From positions 1,481,765-1,545,764 of the forward strand of contig VWZF01005250.1 in NCBI GenBank assembly GCA_013396755.1: 64,000 nt of DNA, given 5' to 3'. The translations under genes and the position numbers were made by a program. Below are positions 25,186-38,965 of this stretch, one piece after another; within the stretch, counting starts at the first letter, position 1; each line of letters starts with the position of its first letter. Below the pieces are notes generated by a model that worked only from the letters and a program-made list of their open reading frames with translations, did no database searches and had not been told where the DNA came from. This DNA is from Sclerurus mexicanus (lineage: Eukaryota > Chordata > Aves > Passeriformes > Furnariidae).

Positions 25186-28100
25186 CTCATCACCTCCCTT
25201 CCACTATCTTAGAAACTCTGTCAGACAACAGAATATTGAATGAAGGAAACAACTAAGAAGTGATAACTCTAGTAATGTTACCCAGTAATCTTTATCCTCT
25301 ACCTACTGGCTCTCAACCTGGGGAAAAGGAGTTTACTCTTTACTTTGAAGAAGTACATATCGCTTTGCATAATGTCAAGTTTCAGTTCGACTTTGATTTA
25401 GGAAAGATGATTTAAAAGGGAGAGAATACATACACATTTCCATCTGTACAAGTGATTTGATTCCTACAGAATTCACTGACCAGTAACACTCACACGGTAT
25501 AACTCACAGCAGACAGTACAAGAACATTAAGAAGCACTTTCTGAAGTGTGAGCTCACTTCCTTGAAGACCTGCAGTCCCAAACTTAAAATGGAGGGCAGA
25601 TATCAAACTGTGAAAAGGTGACAGACAATGAGTTTCATGACTTTAGGATGAATGATACCCAAGCAGTCAGCTACACAGCTGCCATTCAAGTTAAAAGACA
25701 GATGGAATTGCTACCAATAACTCATGTAAGAATAAACCTACTAAGCAGGCAATTTGTCAGTATTTAGCAAAATCTGATCATACTCACCTGTGACAGGAGT
25801 CAGCTACAAAGCTGCTACTAGCTGACCATCTGACTACACCAAAGAGAAACAAATTTTAAAAAAAAAGGTACAAAAAATTCAGCTATGGTGCAAAATCTGC
25901 TGGATTTTGCTTCAGCGTGAAAGCTGCTGTCACTAAAAGAATACGTGAAACCTGCAAACTTGGAAAAGTTGAAGCACTCCACAAAAGAGGGAGGCATGTC
26001 CTTTGAAATACAAGAAGAAAGCTGTGCAAAGCGATAAGGAACCCAAACTATTTATCCAAGAAGTAAACACAACTGCTAGTCAACTTGAGATTCAAAAGAA
26101 CTTTCCGAGAGAATCATCTTTTCCTTTGGGGTATATCTGGGTGGCTATTTTTGTAACCGAGATCACCAAAGGGCATATTAAAAGTGTAACCAAAAAATCC
26201 CAGTGAGGAAGAGAAGAACACATGAGAGCTTTGGGTTTACTAAACATAATGTTTTCGTGCTTTATACTATTAGCTACAAGGAAGGCTGGCAAAAGAGGGC
26301 ATCTGCAGCCAGAGACACTGACGACTAAGAGGCACAGTCTGCAAGGGTCATTTTCACAAGCTTGCTGTTGTAAAGGCCACTAGTTCTGGTAAAAACAAGG
26401 GTCTAAAAAGCACAAAGAATCTGTTTCATTGAGAAATATCAGTGTGCAGATACAATTAGGAAGGAGCACTGCTGGGAACATCAAGAAGAATCTTACCACC
26501 ACTAGATTTTATTAGGTTTGAAAGATGACTGGAGGAATGAAACGGAGGAAAACATATTTTGAAGTACACGAGGACAAGGAAAGGAGACAGCATGAGGTTT
26601 TAATTTGGTTTAAACTAGGACCCTCTGATGTCCATGAGAATTTTGATGCATAAAGCTTAGTTAGAAAGCAGTGAAAAGCATGATGGTTTTGGAGGACATC
26701 AAAATGCACTGACTGGAAGGACAGATCACATTGCTATGCTAAGCTAGAGGACAACAGATGCTCCTTAATACAGTGGTATTTATAGGAATCTGCATTTGTT
26801 AGAGCCAGCAGCAGTAAGAACAAAACACTAATCACTTGAGTACACTACTTTTATCTCTCTGCCTTTCACTAACTGAACGTCTTCTCTGTAAAAATCTGCT
26901 ACTCATTCTCCTCAGAATCTCAGTCTTCTGTGGATTTTTTAGAGCTATCCTTTGAAGTAAAAAGTCACCTTTATACTACAACATGACCAAAGAATCCACA
27001 GGTTAGAAGCATGCTGCTTAATCTTAAAAAAATACAGCTTTCCCTAGGGACTTTCCAGCCCTCGCTGACAGGCACTCCCACGACATAAGGCTCTGTGGCC
27101 CATGGATGGTGTGTTACTAAGAAATCACATTCTGCACTGTTCTGCCACCAGCATAAATGTATCGACCCCACACCCATCTACTGCCCTCCAAAAAGGGCAT
27201 GGGACTCTGCTCTAAAGTGCTTGAAGAACTACGAATGAAAATGACTGACTGTACAACCTAGGATTAAGCTCTGTCTTCAGGGCTTTTTCAGAACTTCTCT
27301 GCACAGTCCAACATAGCAATATATAAGCCTGCAGATGGCCTAAGCCACAGACTTCGGGGTGTTCTGTTTCCTATTAAAGACTTTTACAGCATAGGAATTC
27401 ACCACATTTATTGCTGAGTTAGGATCTTATTGCTTTATTTGCTCCTTTTATTTCTGTTCCTTTAGGCTTTTTCCCCCAATAGTCACCATCCATTTCATTA
27501 ATCAGCACCTACCTTTCCCATACAAGTTCTTCACTTGCCTTCACTCTATCCTCCGCATTGTCTAACCTTTTCCTTTACTCCCTAAAGAATAACTTCCACT
27601 TCCTCTCCCCCTTATCTATATGGACTCTGGTAATTCCCTCCTCTTTCCATGCATGGTGCCAGAGGCTGCACAGCTCTCTACAACAGTGCTGACAAACACT
27701 TGTCTACCAAAGCGAGCCAAAAATCCTTCTCTGAGTCCCATCACAAGTCCCAACAAAGTGAATGGGGATACTTGAGCGAAGCCAGCAGGATCTGTCCCTT
27801 TGTGTTGTTTTGCCATAGCAACGTGAACGCAAGTTTCTAGGCCATCCAAGGCAGCCTTCACAGCCAAAGCTTTTTCACTTTTTGTTTGCTTGTTTTACGC
27901 ATGGCAACCATTTAACTTATTTAACCAGTTTTTTGCCCATTTGTCCAAGCTAGTTCCTTATGTGAATGCAACGAATACATGCATTCCATGTGTAAGTAAA
28001 AAGCCAATCACTTGTAATCAAGTACAGCCAAGCTCAAGAAGAAAAACCAACACAAACAGTTAACTAAACAAATAGTTCTATAAACTCAGGAACAGAACAG

Positions 28101-31100
28101 TTTTCGAAAAAGTTCATTTAAAACCCTACTCATATTAAATGTGTTTTTTTGCAGATTTCTTTTTTATTATATGACTTTTATCGTCTGTCCATTCTCTGTG
28201 ATTTGCACATGTGCAGGTCAGAAAGATGACTAATAGGATTAGCAAATATTAATGTGGAATTGATGTCTATGTCCAAGGCATATACACGAAGTTCCATATT
28301 CAGAATTCAAAACAGTAACTTATTCATAAACTATTAAGGGCACAGGTTCTGGTTTGGAAACAACAAAGTGGCTTCCATTTCAGGGAATATATGAATAGTA
28401 ATACAACTAAAAATCCTGACGTATCAAAAGCCCAGGGAAAAAGGAACTCTGATGCCCTGCAGTTCACATGCTGCTGTGCTTGTAATGGGACATTTCAACA
28501 AGTCATAGTTAAAGGCTATGGGAACTGGATAAGTGCCAAGGGAAGATGTTTTATGCCATTTAGCAATTGTGCCCCTCTATTCCATGTGATTTTTGTTTCA
28601 AGATTTTGTTTATTTATTTTCTTATTAATGTATTACCATGTAGCCTGTCAAATTACAGGAAGCCCCAAAATATACACAAATGAGTCCATAAAAGATGTGA
28701 AAGCATTCTACCTTTTTAGGAATAGTTTACTGAGGTGAGTTTTGTTACCTGGTACATATTTTGCCCACAGCTGGCATGAAGCTCCAGTTTGGAAGAGGGT
28801 GTCTATTCTCAGTATCATTTCATAACCAACTTTCCCTTCAGCTTCACAACATTTTTATCTTTTTTTAATCACCTGACTTTATTACTGTGAGTTTAGATGA
28901 CACCAGACACTGGAAGTTTCAGCTGAATAATCATTGCACAACACAGCACAAAAGTAAAAGACAGTTTACAGAAACAGGACAGAAATTATTCTGCTTTATG
29001 TTCCCAGGACTTCCCTTCCCCTCAACACAGGGAGGTACGCAGCGAATCTTCCTAGGCTGAGGGGAAGGTTTTGCTTACCAAGTGAAAACAAGGGAATAGT
29101 GTCTTACAGGATCAGGATGTAGGAGGGTTCAATAGGTGGAAGAGAAGGAAGTGCATTCAGGAGTCTTTTAGTTGAAGGAGTACCCAAGACTCTTCCACAA
29201 GGAGTAGACCGGAATAAATTGCTCTTTGACAACAGCAGAAATTCCTAGACGTTACTAAACCTCTACAGAAGGGAGCCCAGATGGCACTTCAGACAGACCA
29301 ACCTCAGTACCAAATCAGAACTTTTATACTTTAATGTAGAGCCCTCAGGCACATCCTATATCAGAACATCACTAAAGGGAACAGAGAAAACAAGACGCTG
29401 TGATGCTGTACAATTCTTATACTATAACAGGCCAAGTGATCTGCAATCTAGTACCAGCTTCAGCCACATATTTTCTGTGCAACTTGCAGGTAGTCTAGTC
29501 TTTCACAAGCAAAAACATCTTAATAGGACCCAAATATGGCCACAGCAGCACCCCTGTAACACCTACCTAGAAAGACAACACTAGTTTAGGCATTCCGCTT
29601 CCATCTTCTAGTTAAAAGATGGATGAAAAACCTCCATGTTCTTACGAGGGAATACCAGCAGCACAATTATATGCCACCTTTCTGATATACATTCAGGTAG
29701 CAGAAGAAAGAAAAAAGACTTCTAGAAACATACATAACACACAGTAACACATGAAATCTCAAACATACATTTAAATAAAACTCAAGCTCCCAATTAACTC
29801 ATTAACCAGTAATATCTCACCACAACTAATGGAAACCAGGCTCATGTTTTTTAAATGGGACTTGTTGCTTCTGAAAAGTTTACCCCAAAACAAAATTATG
29901 CACTAGAAATAGGAATTTTTAGGCTGAGCAAGATCACCATAAATTGCATGAAAAAGATCTCTACAACCTTCCCTTCTCATAGTTAAATTTCTTTTGACTA
30001 ATTGCTTACTTTTTTATGGTTTCTAACTGAAAACAGAATAGGTTTCCTGGCACTGGACTATCTTACTCTTCACAAACAGAGTAACAGCCAACAACCTCAC
30101 ACAAATTTCATTTATCTTATGTTTTACTTGGCTCAGTTTCTAATTGCACACCTTAACTAAACAGATAACGGCTCTAATGTACCTATCAAGACAGATATAA
30201 CCCTAGGGAAGGTATCTCTGCAGAACTGAAGCCACAGCAGGATGGAAAGTTAGCAACAACTCAGCAAGGCTTCCTCCACTCAGCGTAAAAGATTTCAGCA
30301 AATGACTCTGTTAGTGAATGCTTGATGCTGTTATTTTTTTCAAGACTGAACTCCAAAACTTTAGAACTGCATCTAGAAATGTTCTACCTGTAATCTTCCT
30401 ACCAGAAAAAAAAACCCTAAATCAATCACTTGTGGATTTAAAATCTTGAAATAACACCTAGACATTTAGAAATGTAGTTTTGAAACCATGACCTAATAAA
30501 TAACCAAAACTGTCAAAGTTAATTGTAAGAAACCCACAAAGAGTACTGATGAAAAGCAGGACTAGAGCATTAACCAGAAATTTGCTATATAAGGATGCAA
30601 TCCTCTTTGGGAAGGGAAAAACAAACAAACAAAAAGGTGGTCAGCAAATAACTGAACAGGATTGAAAAATCAGTGCTTCCCATTACAGAGGAACTGGATG
30701 AGTTGATACAAGCCAGCCCAACCCCTGCCATGGGCAATAAGATACTACAAGATGTAAATTAACAGGTTAAAATATTAACTACTAGATACTTTAAAGTTAA
30801 ATGCATGCATTATCAAAAGCCCATCTTGGAAAAAAAGCCAAACAAACAAAACAGAGCAACAAAAGAAGTGTGGATTGAATTTTGGTCTCTAGAATAAGCC
30901 ATACTCTAACAGGCAATTACGTTAATAGATGAATACATTCTTTCTTCAGGTTGTTAAACAAGAATGCAAAATAAACACATTCATCAGAAGTTAGTTGTTA
31001 GCCACTAAACTTTCAGATGCACATCTTACAGACAGGAAACTTCTCCCACACAAATAGGGAAGACCTTAAAGTGCCACACAGTTAAAAGAATGAGTCAAAA

Positions 31101-34100
31101 GGAGTTTCCCTTTGTGCAGGGGTAATCTACTCTCTCCCTAACTGTCTGTCAAATAACTGGTGCAATTCAACTCGTTGGGCAGAAAAACATGTTCAGGCTG
31201 TGGCAAACACTTTTTTTGTAAAAGTTATTACTTATAAGCAGTTCAGTGGGGACTTGTTTCAGTCAAGGTATGCATCACTAGCATGTTCCACTCAGAATCA
31301 AGATACACTTCCATAAAATTTCCACCATTCAGAATTTCCTTTAATCATTTCACATTAACTCTATAATCAAAGACTGCAAAAATCTTTGAGCATAAGTATA
31401 GGGAGAGGAAAGGCCACAATGAAGTCCTATATTCATAAAAATAGTTTGTGCATATCGTATGCCAGAAGGAAATCACTAAGCCTTATCATTAGAGTGAACC
31501 AAACCACCAGATCTGCAAGTGTTCAGGAACACTGGTCACTTAAAATGCTGGAGGGAGGAACTAATCCACCACAGAACACAAGCTGTACATACTGGAGGAG
31601 TAACTTGGTCCACTAATACAATAGCCTTAAAGCAAAAAAAAAAGGCCCAGCTTTTCAAATACCGCAACAGCTGTTTTGTAAATCAAAAGAGAATTTTGTT
31701 TCACTCAAATCATTGTCAAAAACAATGTACTGCATTGGTGATAAAATACTACCATAGTTCTTCATCACACTGCAGTCAAACGGAGCTACAGTCTAACAAA
31801 TTTGTATAAATCTAAGACAAAAGAGGACATATTGGTCTTCAATCCACCTCCAGCTTCTTGGCAAAGAAATACATGAATTCAGCAGATTTACACTATACAG
31901 TAAGCTCATAAGTACTTTGGGATTTTTTTATTGTCCCTCACACACACAATAAACCTCACTGATTTCCAGCAGAAAATGCCTACACTTACAAATGAAATCA
32001 GGGAATAAATGAATTGCCATTATTCTTCAGAATCATAACAACACCTTATGTATCAAAGCCCTATTGCCTTCTGTGCAGAAACACAACCTATACACGTTAC
32101 CTCTATAATTAACCTGTTTCAGACCCGTGACCTCTAGATAAGCTATTCTCCTGCAACCTAAACAGGTTTCTTGCAAGGTCACAACAGAACTTATTTAAGA
32201 GGGACCCTTTCCAGCTGACTCCCAAAAATCTTATAATGTGTCGCAACAGGAAAGGAAATACAAAAAAATCAGAACTTGGCCAACTACTGTACTGAAATTA
32301 GGCAGACTAATAAAGAGAAGTGATAAATATAATGGAATTACATTTGTTAATAATAAATAGGTATAGCTCATTTTAAGGTACTATTCACAAAAGAATTATT
32401 TTCACATTTTCCTCAAAAAACCCCATTTATTTCATTATCGATACATCAGAAACTAGCATATTTTTCCCAAATATGTTTTTAAGCATACAAGTCAATAATA
32501 TTACATTTACAATGCAATATATAAAATGTCCTCTGCTCAACTTGACAAGTGTGACTGTTCAGATAATCAAGGTCATAAAGTAAGGGGTCTTTAAAAAAAT
32601 GTATTTTGTGATACTGGAAATAAAAAAATATGGAGTATAAACTAAAGTGGCAGCTTTAAAGTCCCTCTTTCATTGATTTTCATAGATGTGTAAATCTGTT
32701 TCATTTTGGCTATCATAGAGTTAATTGTTGCTGTAATAGCACAAGAAATGCTGCTCTATTGGATGACTGCCAGCACATAAAAATGTGAATCCGCAGCTAT
32801 GGATAAAGCAATTTCAATTGCACTACTTCTTTGCTAGTACATTTTTATGGCAAAACATGCTTCTATCCACGAAGCGGCTCGAAACTAGCATACCACTGCT
32901 AATCACCACAAATATCACTGCTGTAGAAGTAATGCCTATTTATAATGCGCAAATATTTTGTGCAACTAGATCAAAAGTAATGCAACTGCAAACATATTTG
33001 CATCTGTATCCCACACAGTATTTTCTGAGATTCACATAAATTGTCCAGGATTTGGTAATTCATGTTTTAAATGTTAACAGAATGTTATTGGAGGTATCAA
33101 ACAAAAGAATTGTAAGACAAATCAGGCAAAGCTTTACCACTATTTTCAAATAACATTAAAACAAAAACCTCACTCTGACTTTTTAAATTACACACTTCAG
33201 CATTTCAGAGAACCATCTGTGGAGAAAGGTTTGTTTTTCCATGAAAACAATGGAGGAGGGAGATTACCAATAGAATTTAACATACAACTTTTTGTACCTT
33301 CAGTAGCTCAAAGCATCACATAAGGTTCTTAGAGAAAAACGCATGGCCACTGGAATACACATATACCTGTGCACTGAAGCAATGGATAGAAAATTCATAT
33401 TCATTTTCTACCTCGGTATGCAGGCAGTGACATTCCAGAGGAGCTTACATCTCTTCCTTTAAACCTGACCTGGGACTGCTAATTTCAGTTGAACTATATT
33501 TTGTCTCCACTTGCTCAAACACCTAATGCCGGGGGAATATACAACTGCTATAATTCACAAGCAGCAAACTGGCTACTCTGTGGCAAATGCTCCCTGGCAT
33601 GTTTTTATCCCACCATCAATAAAAGATGGCTCAACACCAGTATAAGCAACAAGATATCTCACATTTACTGCAGGGTAGGAGCCCGTTCCCCAGCTCTTAC
33701 TGAGCCATAGCTGACATGCTGCAAACTCCCATTCTTCACTTAGCATTCAGCCATCTGTTTGCATAGCCATACCTTAAGTTTGCCATTTGGCTGCATCAGA
33801 CTTCACAGACCAGAAAGCAATATGGGTTGATGCAAGTCATCTATATAACCTTCTCTGGCAACAGCCTTCACATTCAGTATTCCTGGTACAAAGACTTAAT
33901 CACTACACCAATACAAATCAAAAGGAAAATCATTATTGATCTGTGCTGGGAGCGTCAGTTGACCTTTACAAAAATAAGCTAGTAATGACTTAAAACCTAA
34001 GAGAGTATCTAAAAATATTTTCTCTTATGGAAACCCTAGATACTAGAAATAGTTTCCTGTGAAAATACAACTTCTTTGCAACTCAACTTTAACTCTCAAG

Positions 34101-34850
34101 ATGTCTATACACAATCAAAAATGTGACATCTAATAGTTTCACTGTGAAAATATTTTGCCTAGTTTGTTATCTAAAATTTACGGGATTACTCAAAATATCA
34201 TTTCTTAGGTTTAATTCCTTCATTTCAAACATCTTCAAAGAGAAATTTCTCTCAAATAAAGCTCTAATGTTTTTGCAAGTCCAGTTATTGCTAACATGAC
34301 AAAAAATCCATTCAGAAGAATGGGAGATAAGCCTGCTAGAGAAATTTACCAAAAAAAATTTCAAAAATAACGTTTATTTCAATGTATGGGGGGAGTCCTA
34401 GTAAACTGACATTCATCTTCTAAGAAATACTATCAAAAATATAGGCCCAAAGTGTTAACAAATTGCATCTGTGCTAGGAAGAGAGACTTCATAGACAAAG
34501 TTTTGTGTTCCCCCTGCTGGTTTAGCAATTGAGTTCAAAACATGGTTCCTGAGGCAGGCATCAAGATGCTGGGGTATGAAAGGATGTTTTGCATGCCAGC
34601 AAAAAAACCTGAAGCTTACTTTTTAAAAGAATTCAAATCCATAGTGGATATCACTTACACACCATGACCAGGTGAGGCTCTGGACACACAAAATGTGCAT
34701 CACTATCAGCAACCAAACCAGACCTCCGCAGAGACAGAAAGCATAACCGGAGAGAAAAATCTGAAGTGTCACTTTAAACTTAACAAGGTTGGACTGCAGC
34801 AAACAATTGGGGGAAGCAAGTTTCAGAGTAAAGGGCTCTTCACTGAAGGA
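25186..34850. other. Long non-coding stretch, probably intron
   Basis: Nearly 10 kb of AT-rich unique sequence. Plus-strand bases are markedly A and C rich (for example 29700-29830), consistent with an intron of a minus-strand transcript. Several small AAAC/AAACA tracts occur (30613-30632). I found no CR1 body, RNA gene or convincing exon. Confidence 0.5.
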
Positions 34851-34907
34851 AGCCAACGACCTGCCCCCTCCTCCAATACTCGTCCCTCCCTTCCTCCCCC
34901 AGCCGAG

Positions 34908-34928
34908 CACCAGCTGCAGCAGCTGGTG
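34908..34928. promoter_or_regulatory. Inverted repeat containing two E-boxes
   Basis: The arms CACCAGCTG (34908-34916) and CAGCTGGTG (34920-34928) are perfect inverted copies separated by CAG. Each contains the E-box CAGCTG, and a third CAGCTG lies at 34964-34969. A C/T-rich tract precedes them. The cluster sits about 1 kb inside the CpG island on the minus-strand gene side, where an intronic enhancer would be plausible. Function is inferred from motif and position only. Confidence 0.3.
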
Positions 34929-36088
34929 TTGGCCCAGGTCTGAATCGAGGAGCAGCTCCTCCTCAGCTGGAACTCATGCCCTGTAAGCTTTGATGGGTTA
35001 AACTGGAGCTCTTCAAATGAATAAGCATCTTCCATGAAAATTTTACTAACACTCTTGCTGGGAATACTTTAACAGGACACCTGTGCAGTGCTAATTAGAA
35101 CCCAGCTAACAAGCCCTGTTGTGCCCGGGAATCCTGAAAAAAACCCAAAAATGTGAACTGTAAGAGAAATAAAGTAATCTTAGCAAGAAGTGATAAACAA
35201 ATAGATTTGTCTTGGGAAAATGTTTTACTTACATGTGTAGTTTTAAAGTCTTTCACATATGAGCCTACAATAGTATGAGTCCTCCAGGTCACTGCGAGAC
35301 AAACCTAACTGGTCCCACAACTACTGAGCAGGCAGCTCTCTCACGTAGGGTTTTCTCCCCAAACGGGGTCTAACACCAGCCTGTTTGACCTCACTTAAAA
35401 GAAAAGGTAAATAAAAACTTAGTTTGGTATAAATACAGATGCAAAAAGGAAACCTTTTTCTTAGAACAAAATGATGGCACTTATTCATCCAAGTGTCTAG
35501 CAGGTTATAAACCCTATCAGGAGGTCTCTGTAAAAATTGAACTGTCCTGATGATACCACATTTGAGAAGAAAATAATAAATTATGGCAAATAAAGTTTAA
35601 CTACTACAGCTTAATAGACCTGAAATAAGTAAAATTACATCTGGTTACATCCACAGCAAGTGGAAAAGGCATAAGTACATACACAGCTACACCTGAAGTA
35701 AGTTCTTTCTTTTAAAAAGGACAAGGTATTACCTCCTGTGCTGTTTGACACCAACGACAGTGATTTTGGAATTACGAGTGCACCTGAACCTGAGGAAAGT
35801 TCATATTTTAAAACTTACTTAATTTACAGATAACTTCAATGCCACATTCTTGCTATTACTAGGAGAGATGTACTGAGAAGGCTGCAGTGAACTGACTCCG
35901 GTACACCCCCTTCAAAACACGCAACAGCAGATCCCACAGGCCAACAACCCCGCAGTGAAGCGGCACCGACGGGACACGGCACTGCCCCCGGTGTCACCCT
36001 CCCTCGCACCCGGACCCCGAGCGGGGCACGGCGCTCTCCGGCCGCGCTCCGGCCGGCCCGGGACACCTGCAGCGCCCCCCGCACCCCT

Positions 36089-36245
36089 NNNNNNNNNNNN
36101 NNNNNNNNNNNNNNNNNNNNNNNNNNNNNNNNNNNNNNNNNNNNNNNNNNNNNNNNNNNNNNNNNNNNNNNNNNNNNNNNNNNNNNNNNNNNNNNNNNNN
36201 NNNNNNNNNNNNNNNNNNNNNNNNNNNNNNNNNNNNNNNNNNNNN
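36089..36245. other. Assembly gap of 157 N
   Basis: The run of undetermined bases lies in the middle of the CpG island. GC-rich promoters in bird assemblies made from short reads are often lost this way. Frames that cross it have no meaning. The true gap length may differ from 157. Confidence 0.99.
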
Positions 36246-36425
36246 TGAGGGGCGCCCCGCTGTCCCACGGGCGCTGCCCGCAGCCCGGGCCGGCGGCGGC
36301 GTTAAATAACCGGCCGCGAAGGCGCGCGGGGCCGCCGTGCAGCGCGTCCCCAACGGAGCCCGGGCGGCAGTCGGTCCCGGGCCCGGCGGTGTGACAGTGA
36401 CAGTGCCAGTGCCCTGCCCGCCGAG
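36246..36425 (+). other. Possible non-coding first exon, plus strand
   Basis: GC-rich sequence ending in the donor CCGAG|GTACGT. It has no ATG between the gap and the donor, so it would be untranslated leader. A short tandem GTGACA/GTGCCA unit occurs at about 36391-36411. The start site would lie within or beside the gap. Divergent transcription from a CpG island is common, but a single donor is weak evidence. Confidence 0.28.
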
Positions 36426-37776
36426 GTACGTCCGCGCAGCCCCAGCTCCCGCCGGCGGCGGGGCCGGCGCAGGGACGGAGCGGGGCCCCGGCCAGGGGCA
36501 GCCAAAGCCCTCAGCAGAGGGGCTCTGGCCAGCGCCCCAGCTGACATCGTATACAGCTAAGCACACTCATCCAGGTCACTCGAGGTGTATTACCTTAGGG
36601 TAGGAAATAACAGAAGGTGCTGTTCCGTGCAGAAGGCACTTGGAAGCTTGTCGAAACACCCAATGTCACGACTCTCTGAGTTGTGGAGCCCAGTGTGAGT
36701 AAGGGCTCACCGTGGGTGAGGCCTTTCCCCTCCCAGCCCAGGTCAGCCCTAATGTCCCCCTACAGCGAGGACGGCAGTCAGTTTGTGACACAGTCCTGTG
36801 AGACTGCAAGGTCAGGTGTCTGCTGCTCTTGGTACCCACATACCTCTTAAAGGTCATCGTAACGAGAGCAATACTACCACCTGCAAACATTAATACAGCA
36901 AAATTCCCATCACAAAATTGAGCCCTAGTCCTGTTATTAGCCAAAGAAGCAATTATTCTTGCATAGGCATGGAGGCTAGCTGGAGATACAGGGAAGTACA
37001 GAGGAGTTACATAATGTTTCAACAAAATTTTACTGGTTTAACTTGCTTTCTTATTAGGAAGAGAGTTGAGTTTTTCATAGTGCTGTTCGACTTCAGATCA
37101 TTTGTCCCTGAATAGTGAATGCTGAATTCTTACATCTACCCAAGAGGTATGTTGGGAGAGTTCAGACACAATTTAGCCACTCTTGAAATGCCAATTTGCA
37201 GCCTAGAAGAATCCACTGCCACTTAGACTTAACTTTGATCTGTACTGTTTGGAAGAGCCTTGCTCATACAGTTCTGCTGCACATACCACACATCACTCAA
37301 TGGCTGGGTCCTCCAAAGACTAAGCCTCAAAACTTCTGCATTACCTGTATGCAAGACCTCTACCAAGTAAAGTAAATCAAATAACAAGCATTTAGTCTAC
37401 ATGAAATATTTCAGCAAACAGGCTCATAAACCCCGCAGAAACATGTAAAATACAAGTTTGGACTGCTTGTTGGCAGCCTAAGCCAGCTTACAGAATTTTT
37501 TATTTATTTTTAGTGTTTGAAAGGTTGTGCATGTTGGAACATGACATACCTCCTCTCTTATCACTCTCATATGTAGGATGCAAAATCTTCACAAAAGAGA
37601 TGTGGAGGTGGGGGAAATCCCTTCAACAAAGGAAATTAATATTCTGCAGGAACATCTGCATTTCAAGGCATATTGTGTGGCTACTATATTTCCACTAGCT
37701 GAAATTCCAGACCCCTGATTAAAAATGGAATTGAAACTTAAACAAACCAATTCTTTTTATTTTAATTACTCATTTA

Positions 37777-37892
37777 GGTCCCAATCCTGCAAAGATTACA
37801 TCAAACAGATTAGCTTCACTCAAATAAGCAGCCATGAGAGCTGTTCAAGTGTGTCAAGTCAAATGTGTTTGCACAAGTCTTGGCAAAATCAA
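37777..37892. repeat. Relic of an ancient palindromic amniote repeat
   Basis: The left end reads GGTCCCAATCCTGCAAAGAT and the right end AAGTCTTGGCAAAATC, a degenerate inverted copy. The spaced blocks TTAGCTTCACTC between them match the order in a palindromic repeat common in turtles, crocodilians and birds whose ends read ATCCTGCAAAGACTTA. It is probably an old non-autonomous DNA transposon; I do not name the family. Confidence 0.45.
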
Positions 37893-38890
37893 ATTCTTTG
37901 TACATAAGTCTGACCCCAGCCAAATTATTTTCCCCATTTTCACTCATGTTGATAAGAACTGGTTCTTGACCATGGAGCCAATTCTGTTAGGTACTGACCA
38001 TAGTTCAGGCTTTACACCACTTCTCCTGATGTCTGAAAAAGTTCAGACTTTCTAAGACACTCAACACTGACTTTTAGTTATAAACTAATATGTAACTCAT
38101 TGATATCTTTGAAGTTCAAAGACGGACATGACGAATTGCCACATTAGAGTACAATTAGGTGCATGGGTTGGCTCACCCAGGAACATAAGGATAGACAATT
38201 GGCTTTGGCAATTTTTTTTGTTTTACATGTTGTGGCAGAATAAACAGAAAACACCTACTTTCTATTAAAACCATGGAAAATTCCTGTAATCTTAACTATA
38301 GTGCTCATCTTTGCAGCTGAAAAACACTATTATATACATAATTTACATTTTCACTTACTTTCTAAGTATTTGCTGATCTATCTAGCAATTAACTTTAGTC
38401 CAGGGCAGGATTATTTCAGGGTTATTATTGCAGGATTATTAGTAGGCACTACCCCAATCCAGCAATGTAATGTATTATCCTAAGATGTGTAAGAGCTGTG
38501 ACAGTTCACTTTTGCAGGAGGTTTAGAGATTTTCATTGTGCTACATAATTAAGCCTAAGTAAATGTAAAATCTTTAAAAAGAGGCACCAAGTTAAAACTA
38601 TTAACATCACTTGGCAGTTTTAATTTCTTTTTTTTTTCCTCATTTCCCACAAAATTCAGTAGGGATACTTCTGTGGATAATAACTACCCATTTACTACTC
38701 TCACAAAATTACAGACCAGCTTCAGTTACTAACTTCACATTGTGGCCGCAGAGCTCTAACCTGCACTGAAGAGTCTGCTGAGTTCAAGGCACCCAAGCCA
38801 AAACCACTATCAATCCCTTAAAATGGCATCCAACCTGAACTGACTAATCCTTCCCAGTGACAGGGCTTATTGATTTGGATACCATTTTGT

Positions 38891-38965
38891 ATTCACAGAA
38901 TCACAGACTATTTGGGGTTGAAAAGAAGAATTAGAGTTCACTTGTACTCAAAACCTTAGCATAGT
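38891..38965 (-). mobile_element. CR1 LINE 3' tail fragment
   Basis: The sequence ATTCACAGAATCACAGACTA followed by TTTGGGGTTGAAAAGAAGAA and TTCACTTGTACTC is the reverse complement of a CR1 3' end (octamer, then the GGTTGGAAGGGACC-like and ATCTAGTCCAAC-like blocks), heavily diverged. Similarity fades beyond about 38965. Confidence 0.65.

Larger units (their letters stand above)
35945..36545. promoter_or_regulatory. CpG island, probable promoter
   Basis: The sequence changes abruptly from AT-rich to very G+C-rich and CpG-dense on both sides of the gap. A GGGCGG box lies at 36362-36367 and the palindrome GGGGCGCCCC near 36250. There is no obvious consensus TATA box. In vertebrates such islands mark transcription starts of widely expressed genes. 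On the minus strand it would drive the gene carrying the signal-peptide exon. A GTAAGT donor on the minus strand at plus 35814-35819, and others possibly hidden in the gap, could end its first exon. On the plus strand the donor at 36425/36426 suggests a divergent transcript. Confidence 0.75.

Noticed and set aside
24624..25193. 189-codon frame on the minus strand
   Set aside because: It lies in a GC-richer block where several frames on both strands are open together, so openness reflects composition.
35912..36566. Long frames running through the assembly gap
   Set aside because: They are open only because N cannot encode a stop.
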